From NCBI RefSeq assembly GCF_000027005.1, contig NC_012966.1, positions 620,001 through 684,000 on the forward strand: a stretch of DNA of 64,000 bases, given 5' to 3'. The notes below the pieces were generated by a model that saw nothing but the letters and a program-made list of their open reading frames with translations, was not told the origin of the DNA and did not search any database. Source of the DNA: Komagataella phaffii GS115. Lineage: Eukaryota > Ascomycota > Pichiomycetes > Pichiales > Pichiaceae. Shown one piece after another: positions 48,601 through 59,566 of this stretch. How positions within the stretch are numbered: the first letter of the stretch is position 1; the number at the start of each line of letters is the position of its first letter. Made by a program: the position numbers and the translations under genes.

Positions 48601-51600
48601 TGTGTTCCCTGCTGTCCATTGATTTCTGCAAAATCTCGGGAAGAATTTCGTCCAATTTTCCAATACCGAGACCGTTGATGACCTCGGCCAAAGCTTGAGC
48701 AGAACCTAAACGATCCCCTGCTTTGGTTGGATCTTGTAGGGTATTCATTAGACGAGGAATCAAATCTGGGAAACATTCTTCCCCTAACTTCTCTACCAAG
48801 GAGCCTAGAGCACGAGCAGCTGTAGCTCTTGTTGTAGGCACAGGGTCCACCATAGCCGATTCTAATTCGGAAATCAGAGTTTGCAAATAAGGGAGCAAGT
48901 CGGAAGAATCGACCAAAATAGACATGTTACCAACGATTTGACAAGCCTTTCTCTTGGTAGCACCGGATCTTCCCTTCATACCTCTAGAGATAATATGGAT
49001 AATTAGTGCTAAAGAAGGGCCATCAATGTAGTGAACAAACTGAGTTTTGATCAACGAATCCAATGCTTCCTCAGTGTACTTAGTTGGATCTCCAATTGCC
49101 TTCAACAAGGTTGGAACCAATTTTTGAATCTCGGGATTACGAATAACCTCACCGAACCTTCTTAAGGCTTGATCAGCAGCCTTGCGGACTTCTTTATGTG
49201 AGTCATTTAGAACACCAACAATCTCAGGTACAATGATCGATAAGGACGCAGACAATTGGGCTGGGTCTAAATAGGCCATAGCACCAAGTAATTCAACGGA
49301 GCCTTTCTTGGATCTCCAAGCAATTTCATCCAAGTTTTCGATAGCTAAGGGAATCAGCTTCTTCACACCAAAACTAGTAGTATTTTTCATGATAACTTTA
49401 GTGGCTGCATCCGTGGCCTCTCTAACTTCTGTTTGAGAGTCTCCCAGGTTTTTAAGGATGATTGGTAGAACTTCAATAACATAGGGTTCAAAGAATTTTC
49501 CCAATGCTTGGGAGAGACATTCAAAGGCCAAAGAGACTCCCTGTCGGCGTTTCCAGTCCTTCTTATCCTCAGCTGCATCAACTAAGGTTCGTAATATATC
49601 ATAGTCTGCTAAAGCACAAACTCCTTTACCCTTAACTAGACCAGCAATTCCATAAGCAGCACCTTTTCTTTCTGCCAGGTTGGGAGCATCAAAAAGTTTG
49701 GTCAATAATGCATCAATGTAACCACTTAATTTTGTATCAAATAAAGGAACTAACGGAGCCAAACATTGAGATACAGCCCTTTGAACCTGCTGCACTGGGG
49801 TGTCTAATGTGTCCAGTAGTCGTTGAACAATTTGGTCCAATCTAGGGTCAGCAGCCGTCAAGTGACGAGCAAGGGCACCATAAAGAATGGTGGTACTTTC
49901 CTTGGTTTTTCCTTGAGCTTTACTTGTTTTGTCCACTTTTTCAGCTAATACCTCTTCAAAGATGGGGGCCAACGTTTCGATATTTTCGAATCCATGCATT
50001 TGAATAATTTGCACACCGGCATCTAATAACTCTTCACCGACTACGGGCTCCTTATCGGCTAAAGCGCCTCCCTTTGTTAAAAACTCAAATAGATGTGATA
50101 TTAATTTAGAATCAGTAATGACGGGTGTCAGTTGAGTTAAGGATAAAGCGACACCACTTCTTTCCTCCCATGTATCTTTTTGAACCTTAGAGGTCCTTAT
50201 TGGGAGACCATATTCATCCAATTTGGGAGCGGGAGGTTGCAATTTTATTTCGTATAGCTCAATAAGTTTTTCAACGACAGTATTCACAACATGAGGATTA
50301 GAATCGCAAAAGTTACTAGTAGCAGCAGCGATAGATTTGGCTACAGAGAGTCTTATTCCTGCATCCTCGTTGCCAAGATATGGGAGCAAAGACAGCGGTG
50401 AATCTTCAGTCAATTCAAAGTCATTTTCATCCCAAATGGTCGATGCCAATTCCACATTATTGGGATCATTGTCAAACGTACAGATCCAAATCTCTGGTAG
50501 ATACTTTTGAGGACTCAAATCAAACTCTGAATCGAAACATTCCAAAATCGTTCCACGGACAAATGACAGAGGAGATAAACAACCCTTCAACAGGATTTTC
50601 AGGTCTGAATCGGATATGTTGAGTGCAATGTGTTGTACTAGAGACAAGAGACAGCTCCTGGCAGTCTTGCGTTTAGATGGGACAGAAAGGAGGGACAACA
50701 AAACTTCCAATATTGAGCTTCTAGGGATCAATTCATCTTCAAAAAGCTCACTATGGATGGATATTAGCTCAATAGCCAATAATAGCTGTTCTTCTTCAGT
50801 ATCTTCTTCAACAAATTCAAAGTTCGCTTGAGAAATAACTTTTTGAGAGTTTTTGATAGCAACAGTACTCCCGTTCTCCAGCACTTTGGCTAACAGAGGA
50901 ATAATAAACATCAGTGACGAAATATCCAGAGGAGATTGGATAGAGACAAACTTGATCTTAAATAACACTCTTGAAACTAGTTGAGCCAAGTCTTCCTTTA
51001 AGTAATCGTCTTCAAGTTTGATCTTATAACTTCTCAATAAAGCAAGGGCTGCAGCCGTTTTAGTTGCTCCCAATCTATCGGATACAACACTGGAAAGTTC
51101 CAAGAACGTGTCGACAGGTTGGCTTCCCAAAAGAATGTACACCTCTTCAGTTTTTAGTATGCTTAAAATACTTTGAACTGCAACAGGGAGCCAAAGATCT
51201 TTTCCATTATCAACAGTAGTTGCGATTGCACTCAAGTTACTAATTACTGTCAAACCCGATGATATCTTAGTGTAAAGGGCTTGAACCTCCTTACGAATCT
51301 GCGACTCGACGCGTAGTTGCTCTGAAACAATTGCTTGCTCTTCTTTTGACAGTTTTTTGGATGCTGTCTTCTTCTTGGCAAGTTCAGCTTTGACACTTTC
51401 TTCCCATTTTCGGGTCTCGTAGTCTTTAGTATTTCGATCTTCAATCTTTGACTTGGACTGGGACAAGACATCAACAACTAGTTCGCCTTCAGGTGAATTC
51501 CAGATCTCTAACCTTTGGGAATCAAGATTTTCCAATAGTAGAGGGTTCACGCTTTCTTGGATGAACTGCACAAGAAGTGGGGTTGCCTTGGAAGGAGATA

Positions 51601-53911
51601 TAAACGAAATTGTGGAAATTGACCTGGATATGGCTACAACCATCATTTTGGCGCTAGCATTGTCACCTCTATTGATGTTAGACAATAAAGAGTTTAGCAG
51701 TCTTTCCACAATAATTTCTGCATGTTTGTCAACAATCAATCCAGGATCTAGAGAAGCTCGCTGTGTTAGCCCAACCCAACCATTCTTAATTTTGATCCTC
51801 TCATGATAAGAAAGAATCAAAGTATTATAACAGTTGATTTGTAGGTCTTCATGGGAAAGAGTATCAACTGGAAGTATTATAGAATTGACAAGAGCTGATG
51901 CTTTGGAAATGTTCAATTTCAGTGGATCGTCATCTTTGAGATCTGACTCGAGAACATCATCAATAGCTTGAATAACAACCTTGGCGAATAATTTGGGACT
52001 AGATTTGTAAATGGTATTGATTATTTCAACAGCTTGAATGTGAATTTCGTTAGGCACCAATGCAGAACATGTCAAATATAACCAGGCATGACCATATGGT
52101 CTGCTCGTTTCTTCATCAATAAAGGATAGTACGGAAACTAGAGCTTTCAAAAACCAATAGTTTTCAGAAGTGGTGGTAAATTTGGAGTAGATTCTTGAAC
52201 TCAGCAACACAGAAGGCTTTTTCTCTGATGCCTCAGTGAGGGCCAATTTAGCCAATCCAAAGTTCTCCAGAGACTTTATCAACGATTCAGAATTTTTCCA
52301 GTCTTTCACAATCGATGGCAATGCAATTACAACATATGCAGATTCGATTGCTTTAGCTGCAATGCTGGCTAGCGCCGTATCGATCGTCTCCTTTGTCGTG
52401 TTCACTAATAATGGTAGATTTTCTTCAATAAACGCAACCAACTGAGACGAAACGGTGTTTTTGTTGATGTTGATCATGGTCCAACCCAAAGCAGTAAACC
52501 AACATCGTCGCAAGTTAAGTTTCTTTTCGGAGAATCCTTTCTCAACGTCGGCGTACTTTTTGACATTTAATCCACGGTTCAAGGCAGCAAAAAGATGCTT
52601 GAAAAAGGCCAACAGAAGAGCCGTTAACGAAACCTCATTCTGGTCTTTGAAAATAACTGTCGACAAGTTTTCTAATATAGCAGTGGTGACAACCTCTGAA
52701 TCGTCGGGTACAGAATAAATTAGGGAAGCGAACGTCTCCTTAAGATCGGCAGAGGATACTGACTTTAGCCCCTTGAATAATTCGTTAACTACAACGAGCA
52801 GATCTGGGGAAGATTCCGCAGATCCAGAGTGTTTAGATAAGACCACTTTAAAAGTGGATAGAGATCCGGTACGAACAATTTCTTTGGATGATTTTAAGTT
52901 GGTGATTAGTTGGGATAGCAACTTGTTCTTAGAGAGATAAGCTATCAGGTTGACGGAATCTTGAACGTTGGAAAACAACAGAGGAGCAATATGGCCCAAC
53001 GTGTTCTCTGAAGATTTAAGGATGGCCTTTTCAAAAGAGGGGAGAATGTCATTTGTAAGATCTTCCACGCCAACAAACTCATGAAAAAATGACTTGAAAA
53101 ATAATAATGTGGAGGGTGAAATTGGAGTCTTTGATGCAAACACCTGACTTGTAAGGTACGTGATAATTTCTGGCTTGTTATTTTTCAAATTCTCATACAC
53201 AGCAGGATGAGTGGGTAGTAATTGAGTAGCAGATTCTGTGATCAGCCCAATACATAGCAAAACGCTGGTGGGGGAAAATGTCTTGTCAGATATTAGAACG
53301 GAAATGAGAGAGTCCAAATACCGGTACGAGTCAACAGGACTTGCTGAAAATGACTGTGCAAAAGAAGTCTTCAACTGAGTAACAGAAGAATCCAATATCC
53401 TCCTCTTGTGACGTGAAGATTTGTTCAGTGGTAATATTGAAGATTCCTCAGTATCTCTTGAGATCATCTCAAAGGTATTGGCAATACAGCGAAGAATTAC
53501 GACATGATACTGGGCAAAAACATCGGGAAACTGGCTTATAAACACCAAAAGCGTATTTGACCAGTCCAATAGCGTCAGAAGATCAGTCAAAGCTATGGAT
53601 ATTTTCTCATTTCGCACAATGTTGAATACGAACTGCGTAAAAATGGGCAGATAATAATCGGGGTTGGTGCTTAAAATGGTCCTCAAACTGTCAACGACGG
53701 CATTTCTAGATTTCGAATCTTGATAGTAATAATAGCTGTTCAGCAGCTTCGAAAATATGATGGCAATATCCTCTTGAGGGATGTCGCTGGGGAGTAATTG
53801 AGTGAGCCTCTTCAGAGTGCTAATTCTCACTCTGGTGGAGGATGCAGAGAGATTTTCGTCCAAAGAGCCACTCAATTGGTCCCAGGAAAGTGAAGAAACA
53901 AGTTCTGTCAT
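45671..53911 (-). CDS. GCN1: Translational activator Gcn1
   Basis: Gcn1 sits on ribosomes with Gcn20 and passes the uncharged-tRNA signal to kinase Gcn2. It also acts at collided ribosomes. The 2746 residues are nearly all HEAT repeats with the usual 35-40-residue spacing (for example VGELLDAGVQIIQMHGFENI, LVPLFDTKLSGYIDALLTKLFD). The region about 1340-1660 contains the eEF3-like segment (RKGAAYGIAGLVKGKGVCAL, WKRRQGVSLAFECLSQ). The RWD-binding region for Gcn2 would lie at about 2050-2400. Yeast Gcn1 is 2672 residues. No frame break is seen across 8.2 kb. Start is the ATG complementary to 53909-53911. Confidence 0.96.
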   Translation of the reverse strand: MTELVSSLSWDQLSGSLDENLSASSTRVRISTLKRLTQLLPSDIPQEDIAIIFSKLLNSYYYYQDSKSRNAVVDSLRTILSTNPDYYLPIFTQFVFNIVRNEKISIALTDLLTLLDWSNTLLVFISQFPDVFAQYHVVILRCIANTFEMISRDTEESSILPLNKSSRHKRRILDSSVTQLKTSFAQSFSASPVDSYRYLDSLISVLISDKTFSPTSVLLCIGLITESATQLLPTHPAVYENLKNNKPEIITYLTSQVFASKTPISPSTLLFFKSFFHEFVGVEDLTNDILPSFEKAILKSSENTLGHIAPLLFSNVQDSVNLIAYLSKNKLLSQLITNLKSSKEIVRTGSLSTFKVVLSKHSGSAESSPDLLVVVNELFKGLKSVSSADLKETFASLIYSVPDDSEVVTTAILENLSTVIFKDQNEVSLTALLLAFFKHLFAALNRGLNVKKYADVEKGFSEKKLNLRRCWFTALGWTMININKNTVSSQLVAFIEENLPLLVNTTKETIDTALASIAAKAIESAYVVIALPSIVKDWKNSESLIKSLENFGLAKLALTEASEKKPSVLLSSRIYSKFTTTSENYWFLKALVSVLSFIDEETSRPYGHAWLYLTCSALVPNEIHIQAVEIINTIYKSSPKLFAKVVIQAIDDVLESDLKDDDPLKLNISKASALVNSIILPVDTLSHEDLQINCYNTLILSYHERIKIKNGWVGLTQRASLDPGLIVDKHAEIIVERLLNSLLSNINRGDNASAKMMVVAISRSISTISFISPSKATPLLVQFIQESVNPLLLENLDSQRLEIWNSPEGELVVDVLSQSKSKIEDRNTKDYETRKWEESVKAELAKKKTASKKLSKEEQAIVSEQLRVESQIRKEVQALYTKISSGLTVISNLSAIATTVDNGKDLWLPVAVQSILSILKTEEVYILLGSQPVDTFLELSSVVSDRLGATKTAAALALLRSYKIKLEDDYLKEDLAQLVSRVLFKIKFVSIQSPLDISSLMFIIPLLAKVLENGSTVAIKNSQKVISQANFEFVEEDTEEEQLLLAIELISIHSELFEDELIPRSSILEVLLSLLSVPSKRKTARSCLLSLVQHIALNISDSDLKILLKGCLSPLSFVRGTILECFDSEFDLSPQKYLPEIWICTFDNDPNNVELASTIWDENDFELTEDSPLSLLPYLGNEDAGIRLSVAKSIAAATSNFCDSNPHVVNTVVEKLIELYEIKLQPPAPKLDEYGLPIRTSKVQKDTWEERSGVALSLTQLTPVITDSKLISHLFEFLTKGGALADKEPVVGEELLDAGVQIIQMHGFENIETLAPIFEEVLAEKVDKTSKAQGKTKESTTILYGALARHLTAADPRLDQIVQRLLDTLDTPVQQVQRAVSQCLAPLVPLFDTKLSGYIDALLTKLFDAPNLAERKGAAYGIAGLVKGKGVCALADYDILRTLVDAAEDKKDWKRRQGVSLAFECLSQALGKFFEPYVIEVLPIILKNLGDSQTEVREATDAATKVIMKNTTSFGVKKLIPLAIENLDEIAWRSKKGSVELLGAMAYLDPAQLSASLSIIVPEIVGVLNDSHKEVRKAADQALRRFGEVIRNPEIQKLVPTLLKAIGDPTKYTEEALDSLIKTQFVHYIDGPSLALIIHIISRGMKGRSGATKRKACQIVGNMSILVDSSDLLPYLQTLISELESAMVDPVPTTRATAARALGSLVEKLGEECFPDLIPRLMNTLQDPTKAGDRLGSAQALAEVINGLGIGKLDEILPEILQKSMDSREHIRAGFIPLLLFLPVCFGNQFAPYLGSVIPAILNGLADDNEEIQETSLRAGRLIIKNYSNKAVDLLLPELERGMSDISYRIRLSSVQLTGDLLFQVTGISGKTEINDDQVELTKQVNRNLVANLGQERRDRVLAALFICRSDTSAAVRNASVDIWKSLVSHTPRTIKEILPVLTGIIVKHIASSEEVQRKIAAQTLGETVKRVGGNALAQLLPTLEDSLVSGDTGMKQGICIALYELIESSSKDTIEEFKDVFVRIIRSALMDANPLVRQAAAQAFDVLQESIGKRAVDEVVPHLLRMLESDDDSEDALVALKEIMSTKSEVVFPILLPTLLSEPMDTFKANALGSLAEVAGATLYNRLSVILNALINGLMDDSIDPETKKSIETAFDRVLASVNSESGLHPLMQHLLSLVKNGDKLKRVLVFGRLPAFFKSTTLDYSVYTEDIVVYGIHMLDNEDDELVKDAWTTLHEIVKHQSKESLQNLVKPAQRALSTTGVKGQLLKAFALPKGPSCILPIFSQGLMYGSPEQRELSALAIGDISEKTPAKELKSFVTVMVGPLIRVVGERFSSDVKAAILYALNVLLAKIPQFLKPFIPQLQRTFVKSLSDVSNETLRTRAALALGTLIEFQPRIDPLVSELVTNAKSAKDDGVVTAMLKALLEVVSKAGNKISTASKDLVMKLVEEELSAANNKLAVTYACLVGSLSKILSNEEASSIIQSKILSNVQAWNSGNVEITHDEESLKFAVLTLNAFLKDSPWTIFETGYIQKVVPVAILLSNHPSPYISDNGTMALGKLLLLLDETREGYSTFEIPPAELREIVAQLCTLSTNPPSHSPDTRRLALVVIRTASRHKHEQVIVPNLDLLIPSIFKCVRDPIIPIKLAAEKAFLEVLRLVQDPEMTLMHSWAEKAKEESDVSAVSPQQIRSVTEYTRRVGSRLASVERDRLEAGGDAETMFSDRFEDESEIWAVGGVSLQNDSVL

Positions 53912-54967
53912 TTTCTGTTATCAATATCGGGAGGTTACTCTTGATCTGAACCGTTTAGTGTATTCCCTTGGTAGGCAGTACCAAAATTTTCAATCCTGGA
54001 TGATAGGTGTTAGGAAGGATCTTGCGTAGTGTACCTATCAACCAGCTGGATACGATTTAGTCGGCCGTGCCAACGATTTCTTTCTTCTTCATCAACTAAA
54101 CAGTCGATGAGGAAAGGCTATAGTTAATTCATCCGTTGCAGTATTTGACTCGGCAACTTTGGTGTGTTTTCGGATACACCGAGGTTCTGGGCGCTGTGGA
54201 GAGCATTGTGGCCTTTTTACCACCTTGACAATGCTTAATTGAGTTCTGAGGCTGTCCTAGTTGAGATTTTTCAGGGTGTTGATTATGTAATTTATATTTT
54301 GTCTAGGTAAATCGCAAAAGGGTGTATGTATCAATCGTGAGGTCGTGTTTCACCAAATCTGAGAATCTCCCATTTTCGACCTCGATTTCTCCGAAATGTT
54401 CCCTCAAAAAAACTACCATCCTCACGTGATGTGGTTGAACTTTCCAAAGTTCATACACAATATGGAACATTTTTCTTATCTAAACAATCGGTCCTGAAAG
54501 GAAAGGTGCTTTTGTACGGCGCCTGGAAATAAAGGACGACAAAAGACGATCTTATCATGTGACCACCGATATTACTGTTGACTGGTATCCAAAGGGAGAC
54601 GAAGATACGAAGCATACGAAGAGAAGAGCAGGGAGAGGGAGACTGGGGCAAAGACGAGGGATACGAGGGATGGCAGGTAAAACTAGGGAGTGACGCGAGT
54701 AAACCGTTGCACAGACTATATGGAGGAAAAAAATGAATAAAATGGATTGGAATTGCCCGAAAGTGATCAGTCGACTTCTTGAATTTGCTCAAGAAGTTGT
54801 TTTACACGGTTTTTGCTCCGCCTGGAACTTTCCGCCCTTCGTTTATTGTTTTCTCAGACGACAATAAGAAATTAAACTTTTCCCTGTCATTGCGTCTGAT
54901 TCTGGTAAATTCACTCACCTCCTGTACCTCTACTCTTCCCCTATCCCTATCCCAACTTTTCAGTGAA
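53912..54967. promoter_or_regulatory. Region upstream of GCN1 with a Cbf1-type element
   Basis: This 1.06-kb region lies between GCN1 (-) and a small + strand ORF at 54968. Several open frames cross it, but none starts with ATG or shows a domain. A strong element CTCACGTGATGTGGT lies at 54421-54435. Near 54580-54670 the sequence is purine-rich. I find no tRNA. Confidence 0.5.
54421..54435 (+). promoter_or_regulatory. Cbf1/Met4-type E-box module, copy shared with MET17
   Basis: The 15-mer CTCACGTGATGTGGT is identical to 57892-57906 before MET17; extending to 23 bases the two differ at only two positions. Cbf1 binds TCACGTG in yeast sulfur genes. It could serve GCN1, the small ORF at 54968, or neither. 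Confidence 0.5.
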
Positions 54968-55111
54968 ATGTCAGGTTCGGATTTAATTTTTCATCCAGCG
55001 ATGTTTGATCACGTGTCTGATGAAAAAGATAATTTGGTGGCAGATTTCAGCTTGGACAAGAAAGAAGACGTCAGATGGAGCAACAAAGTGGTGAAAACTT
55101 GTGTGCTCTAG
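54968..55111 (+). CDS. Small hypothetical protein (47 residues)
   Basis: This is a small open frame starting with ATG (MSGSDLIFHPAMFDHV) and ending KVVKTCVL. It is acidic in the middle (DEKDNLVADFSLDKKED) and has no signal peptide or membrane segment. The frame is open further upstream, to a TTG at 54779, but with no other ATG. The terminal CVL is one residue short of a CaaX box, so prenylation is not supported. I recognise no family. Its upstream region carries the Cbf1-type element and CTH1 follows on the same strand. It may be real but could be chance. Confidence 0.3.
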   Translation: MSGSDLIFHPAMFDHVSDEKDNLVADFSLDKKEDVRWSNKVVKTCVL

Positions 55112-55505
55112 CAATTAGGTCTGTGGCCAGATACTGGCCAAAATTTCGTCCAAAAAGCTCAATTTTTCACCGTAAACTGACGGTGTTGTCATTTGGCAAA
55201 GTTGTTCCAGAAATCCAGTTTTCGCAGGTGCTGTTGGAAATAACATTCTGATTTGTGGTACCAGGCCAGTCGTCACAAGGAGCAACAAAATAGCCAACCT
55301 GTATATAAATACCCACAAGCCTCTTCCTTCCTTGGTTCGTTTGTACTCTGTCAATCTGATTAAATCTTCACGGTATCCACTAAACACGTAACATTGTGCC
55401 TTCCCACGCAACTTCACACAAGGCCTAAACTGTTCTGGAACTCGTCAGCTAAAAGAATCAATATTACACCAGATACCCTCCAATTTTCAACCACACTGTT
55501 CAAAT
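55112..55505 (+). promoter_or_regulatory. Promoter of the CCCH gene, with TATA box
   Basis: The 394 bp before the CCCH gene contain TATATAAA at 55302-55309, about 200 bp upstream of the ATG. The leader side is C/T-rich. No GATA-type cluster or Aft-type site is obvious, and no gene is seen. Confidence 0.5.
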
Positions 55506-56240
55506 ATGACCTGGGGACAAACTCTATCTGTGCAAGAGCCACTCTTTGCACCAACTCCTCTCCATTTCAAGAAATCCCGACAGGACAGTCTCAACTCAGA
55601 TTTTTCGTACCCAGTTTCATTATCCCCTTCGTCGTCAACATCGTCCATTTCTGAAGATTTCCTCCCTATTGATAAAGACATGTTGAATCTGATCCCAGAT
55701 CTGTGGTCTGGTGAGACAGACGATCCTTTAGTCTCCACGCAGAAGACACAGAATCCGCCCCAGTTATGCACCGCCACCTCTACGTGGCAACAGAGACCCT
55801 CCTCGTGGTACAGCCACACCCCATCACAGACACAGCTTGCATCTTTTAATACGACCCCGTTAACCGAAGAAAACTTATTTCTGCTCTCAGACTCTACTAT
55901 TCGACAGCCACAGGTGGTGCATGTTGAGCAGAAAGAGTTGGAACGAGGACCACAACAACCGCTTTCAAACACACAGTCTCACTCCCACACCTCACAAACA
56001 AAATCAGTGGATTCTAATCCCACTCTGAATACAGGGCTCTACAAGACAGAACTTTGCGACCAGTTTAATCAAAAGGGCCACTGTCCATATGGGACAAAGT
56101 GTCAATTTGCTCACGGGACTCACGAACTGAAGTCCGTGAAGAGACCTTCCAACTGGAAGACGAAACCTTGTGCCAACTGGACCAAGTTCGGCAAATGCCG
56201 CTACGGTAAAAGATGCTGCTTCAAACACGGAGATGATTAA
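55506..56240 (+). CDS. CTH2: Tandem CCCH zinc-finger mRNA-decay protein (Cth1/Cth2, TTP family)
   Basis: This protein binds AU-rich elements in mRNA 3' UTRs and triggers their decay; the yeast Cth1/Cth2 pair does this for iron-using enzymes when iron is short. The 244 residues are mostly a Ser/Thr/Gln/Pro-rich disordered region. The last 65 residues hold two fingers: [20 protein letters not shown] and [20 protein letters not shown], both C-x8-C-x5-C-x3-H, each led by the TTP-type lead (YKTEL, WKTKP). Only three residues follow the second finger. I cannot say whether it is Cth1 or Cth2. An UAUUUAUU site in its own 3' end may allow self-control. Confidence 0.88.
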   Translation: MTWGQTLSVQEPLFAPTPLHFKKSRQDSLNSDFSYPVSLSPSSSTSSISEDFLPIDKDMLNLIPDLWSGETDDPLVSTQKTQNPPQLCTATSTWQQRPSSWYSHTPSQTQLASFNTTPLTEENLFLLSDSTIRQPQVVHVEQKELERGPQQPLSNTQSHSHTSQTKSVDSNPTLNTGLYKTELCDQFNQKGHCPYGTKCQFAHGTHELKSVKRPSNWKTKPCANWTKFGKCRYGKRCCFKHGDD

Positions 56241-56278
56241 CTAGTTCTTACTGTCAAAGACAACGATGATGACACTTA

Positions 56279-56286
56279 TATTTATT
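56279..56286 (+). promoter_or_regulatory. AU-rich element UAUUUAUU in the CCCH gene 3' end
   Basis: TATTTATT begins 39 bases after the CCCH stop codon. This is the sequence that TTP/Cth2 tandem zinc fingers recognise. Cth2 in S. cerevisiae limits its own mRNA through such sites. Function here depends on the 3' UTR reaching this point, which is likely but not shown. Confidence 0.45.
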
Positions 56287-56442
56287 TTTACATTTAACCT
56301 TGATTACTCAAATTATATACATACAAATAGCTGTGCTACTTACCAATAGTTACTATCAATGGAAATGACATAATGATATACACATTATCGTATTCTAAAC
56401 TCTACACATACATTATTGATCAATTACAACTGTTAAACTAAC

Positions 56443-57801
<1,359 letters not shown>

Positions 57802-57892
57802 TCATTTCATTTGGTCGGCGATTGGATGATTTAAATAACCAACCTGTGAAGCATTACATCGAGGGGTTTCAATGTTGACAACTCACGTGATG

Positions 57893-57900
57893 TGGTAAAA
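57893..57900 (-). promoter_or_regulatory. MET17 upstream element 1 (TCACGTGA)
   Basis: Perfect palindromic Cbf1 site about 120 bp upstream of the MET17 ATG, inside CTCACGTGATGTGGT. Cbf1-Met4-Met28 uses TCACGTG at sulfur genes in S. cerevisiae. Confidence 0.7.
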
Positions 57901-57936
57901 CTTTATGGGAACGGAGAGTTTTATAGTGAAATCGGG

Positions 57937-57944
57937 TCACGTGA
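57937..57944 (-). promoter_or_regulatory. MET17 upstream element 2 (TCACGTGA)
   Basis: A second palindromic Cbf1 site, 44 bp from the first (about four helical turns), followed by TGCGGC in place of TGTGGT. The same orientation and flanks suggest a duplicated module. Confidence 0.7.
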
Positions 57945-58004
57945 TGCGGCAAGGCCCGACTAATATTACGGTAATTGATAAAGAAGTCAAATTAAGTTTT
58001 GGAG

Positions 58005-58011
58005 CTGTGGC
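58005..58011 (+). promoter_or_regulatory. Met31/Met32-type site (CTGTGGC)
   Basis: CTGTGGC is the core of the site bound by zinc-finger factors Met31 and Met32, which bring Met4 to sulfur genes. It lies about 60 bp from the second Cbf1 site, on the MET17 promoter side. A 7-mer is weak alone; its company makes it more likely. Confidence 0.45.
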
Positions 58012-58384
58012 GCTTCACTGCAGTACTATAAAACAGACAATTACAATCTGAAGCGGAGGGGGGTATCTTTTGGAAATGTGGCAGTGGGCCGCCCCCTCAC
58101 GATAGATGGTATTGTTAGCATTTTTTCGTTTATCTGAGACCCGTTAAATCTGTTCACCTCACTGGTGTGGGGGTTCGTTGGAAAGGGTGGGAAAACGTGT
58201 AATTTTTTTTGATGCACCCCCTCTTTGTTGCTATGTTGTATGTCATATTCCAGAGATCTTGTTGTAAGCATGGATAGGAAGTGACTCCATTCTCTTTGCC
58301 ACTCTCTCCTCTCAAACTTCTCCTTGGCAATTGAACGTTCCTGTTTCCAAATTCCAGCTCATCTCCTGTTCCTCTCATACTGGG

Positions 58385-59539
58385 ATGAAAACGGTAATGA
58401 ACATCTCAACAGCATCCAAGATATCCCGTCTTCTACAACTCGTTATTGCCCTTATCAGTCTGGTTTTGACCGCCCAATTGGCCAAAGATGGATCTTCGTT
58501 GTCCTCACAAGTAGACTCAATCAATCAGTTAATAACCGATGATGTAATAAGAGCTACTGAGGAGAGCGTGGAAATCGGAACTCCGTCAAGCTCTAGCAGT
58601 TTTCACGCCACATCCCAAAACCCAACAGATCAGATATCCCATTCGGTCTCGTCCACATTGGGACTGAATGTCAGTACCAGCTGGCAGTCATCCATCCTGA
58701 GTTTTGTAAGCACTGGCATAACTCTTGTCAACAACCCGCTATTAAGTGTTTTTAAGCGTCTTGTCTCTAGAAAATTGCAATCTTTTTACGACGGTTCGGT
58801 GTTGAGAGTTGGCGAAATTCCTTATAGTTCGCTTCACTTGCCCAACCATGGGGTAGCAAGGGCTCAGTTCTTCTACTTATCCTACAGCGCCAGCTCGGAG
58901 TTTGTTCTGAACCTTGTACACTTTTCCAACGCTGTTTATCAAACAGCGAAATACGGATCGTGGAGTTGTAATGAAGTATCAGGCCTGCTGCACCAGTATC
59001 AGCTAGACCGAAATTATTCCTCCGCTGCCGTTGCGGATTTTTTCAAACGTCTTTCCGATAATGACACCGCATCTCCATTTGATCAGTTGGAAGATGCCAT
59101 GCAAGTTTATCTGCCTTCGAACTTCTCAGAGTTGCTACAAACTGATAATGTCGATATCACGATAGAGAAATCTCAGCTATTTTTGGATCTTTCTTCCGAT
59201 TGTACGAAGAAAAAAGCTAACATGGCTATAAGTTATGTCCTTTGGGGGGTCTATATGGTATCCACAGGTCTCATAAGCTACACTGGTGTGGTTTTTAACC
59301 AAATATTGAACAAGAAATATCGATCTATAATAGAAACTGGGACAAAACAAATGATAGAAAGTAGTCATTTAGACTATGACGAGTTGAGCCTAGAAGAAGC
59401 ATTATTATTAAGAGATCAGATATTCTCTGCAGATACAAGTCTTTCAGGAAGTATCTATTTGGTCTATACAGCAGCTGGTCTGTTTCCGCAAGTGAAAGAT
59501 GATAATGAGTTGAAGCATACACTAGATGGCCACAAATAA
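58385..59539 (+). CDS. Hypothetical membrane protein with N-terminal signal anchor
   Basis: I do not recognise this 384-residue protein. The ATG at 58385 is the first in frame; the longer open frame starts at TTG. A hydrophobic stretch at about 14-33 (SRLLQLVIALISLVLTAQLA) is a signal peptide or anchor. A Ser-rich region follows, with sequons such as NVST, NYSS, NDT and NFS, then a second hydrophobic segment at about 279-306 (NMAISYVLWGVYMVSTGLISYTGVVF). The central part has two Cys and a charged tail. The sequence around 170-200 (SEFVLNLVHFSNAVYQTAKYG) faintly recalls the start of class-3 lipases, but no GXSXG follows. Its neighbours are also secreted and poorly conserved. Confidence 0.65.
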   Translation: MKTVMNISTASKISRLLQLVIALISLVLTAQLAKDGSSLSSQVDSINQLITDDVIRATEESVEIGTPSSSSSFHATSQNPTDQISHSVSSTLGLNVSTSWQSSILSFVSTGITLVNNPLLSVFKRLVSRKLQSFYDGSVLRVGEIPYSSLHLPNHGVARAQFFYLSYSASSEFVLNLVHFSNAVYQTAKYGSWSCNEVSGLLHQYQLDRNYSSAAVADFFKRLSDNDTASPFDQLEDAMQVYLPSNFSELLQTDNVDITIEKSQLFLDLSSDCTKKKANMAISYVLWGVYMVSTGLISYTGVVFNQILNKKYRSIIETGTKQMIESSHLDYDELSLEEALLLRDQIFSADTSLSGSIYLVYTAAGLFPQVKDDNELKHTLDGHK

Positions 59540-59566
59540 TCAATAGCTAAACAATTGACGTATCAT

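Noticed and set aside
54451..54792. 113-codon - strand frame upstream of GCN1
   Set aside because: It starts with TTG, is low in complexity and has no recognisable domain.
55104..55111. CaaX prenylation signal at the end of the 47-residue ORF
   Set aside because: The Cys is third, not fourth, from the end, so the motif does not fit.
58385..59539. Class-3 lipase assignment
   Set aside because: Only a weak resemblance at about residues 170-190; no GXSXG nucleophile motif follows.
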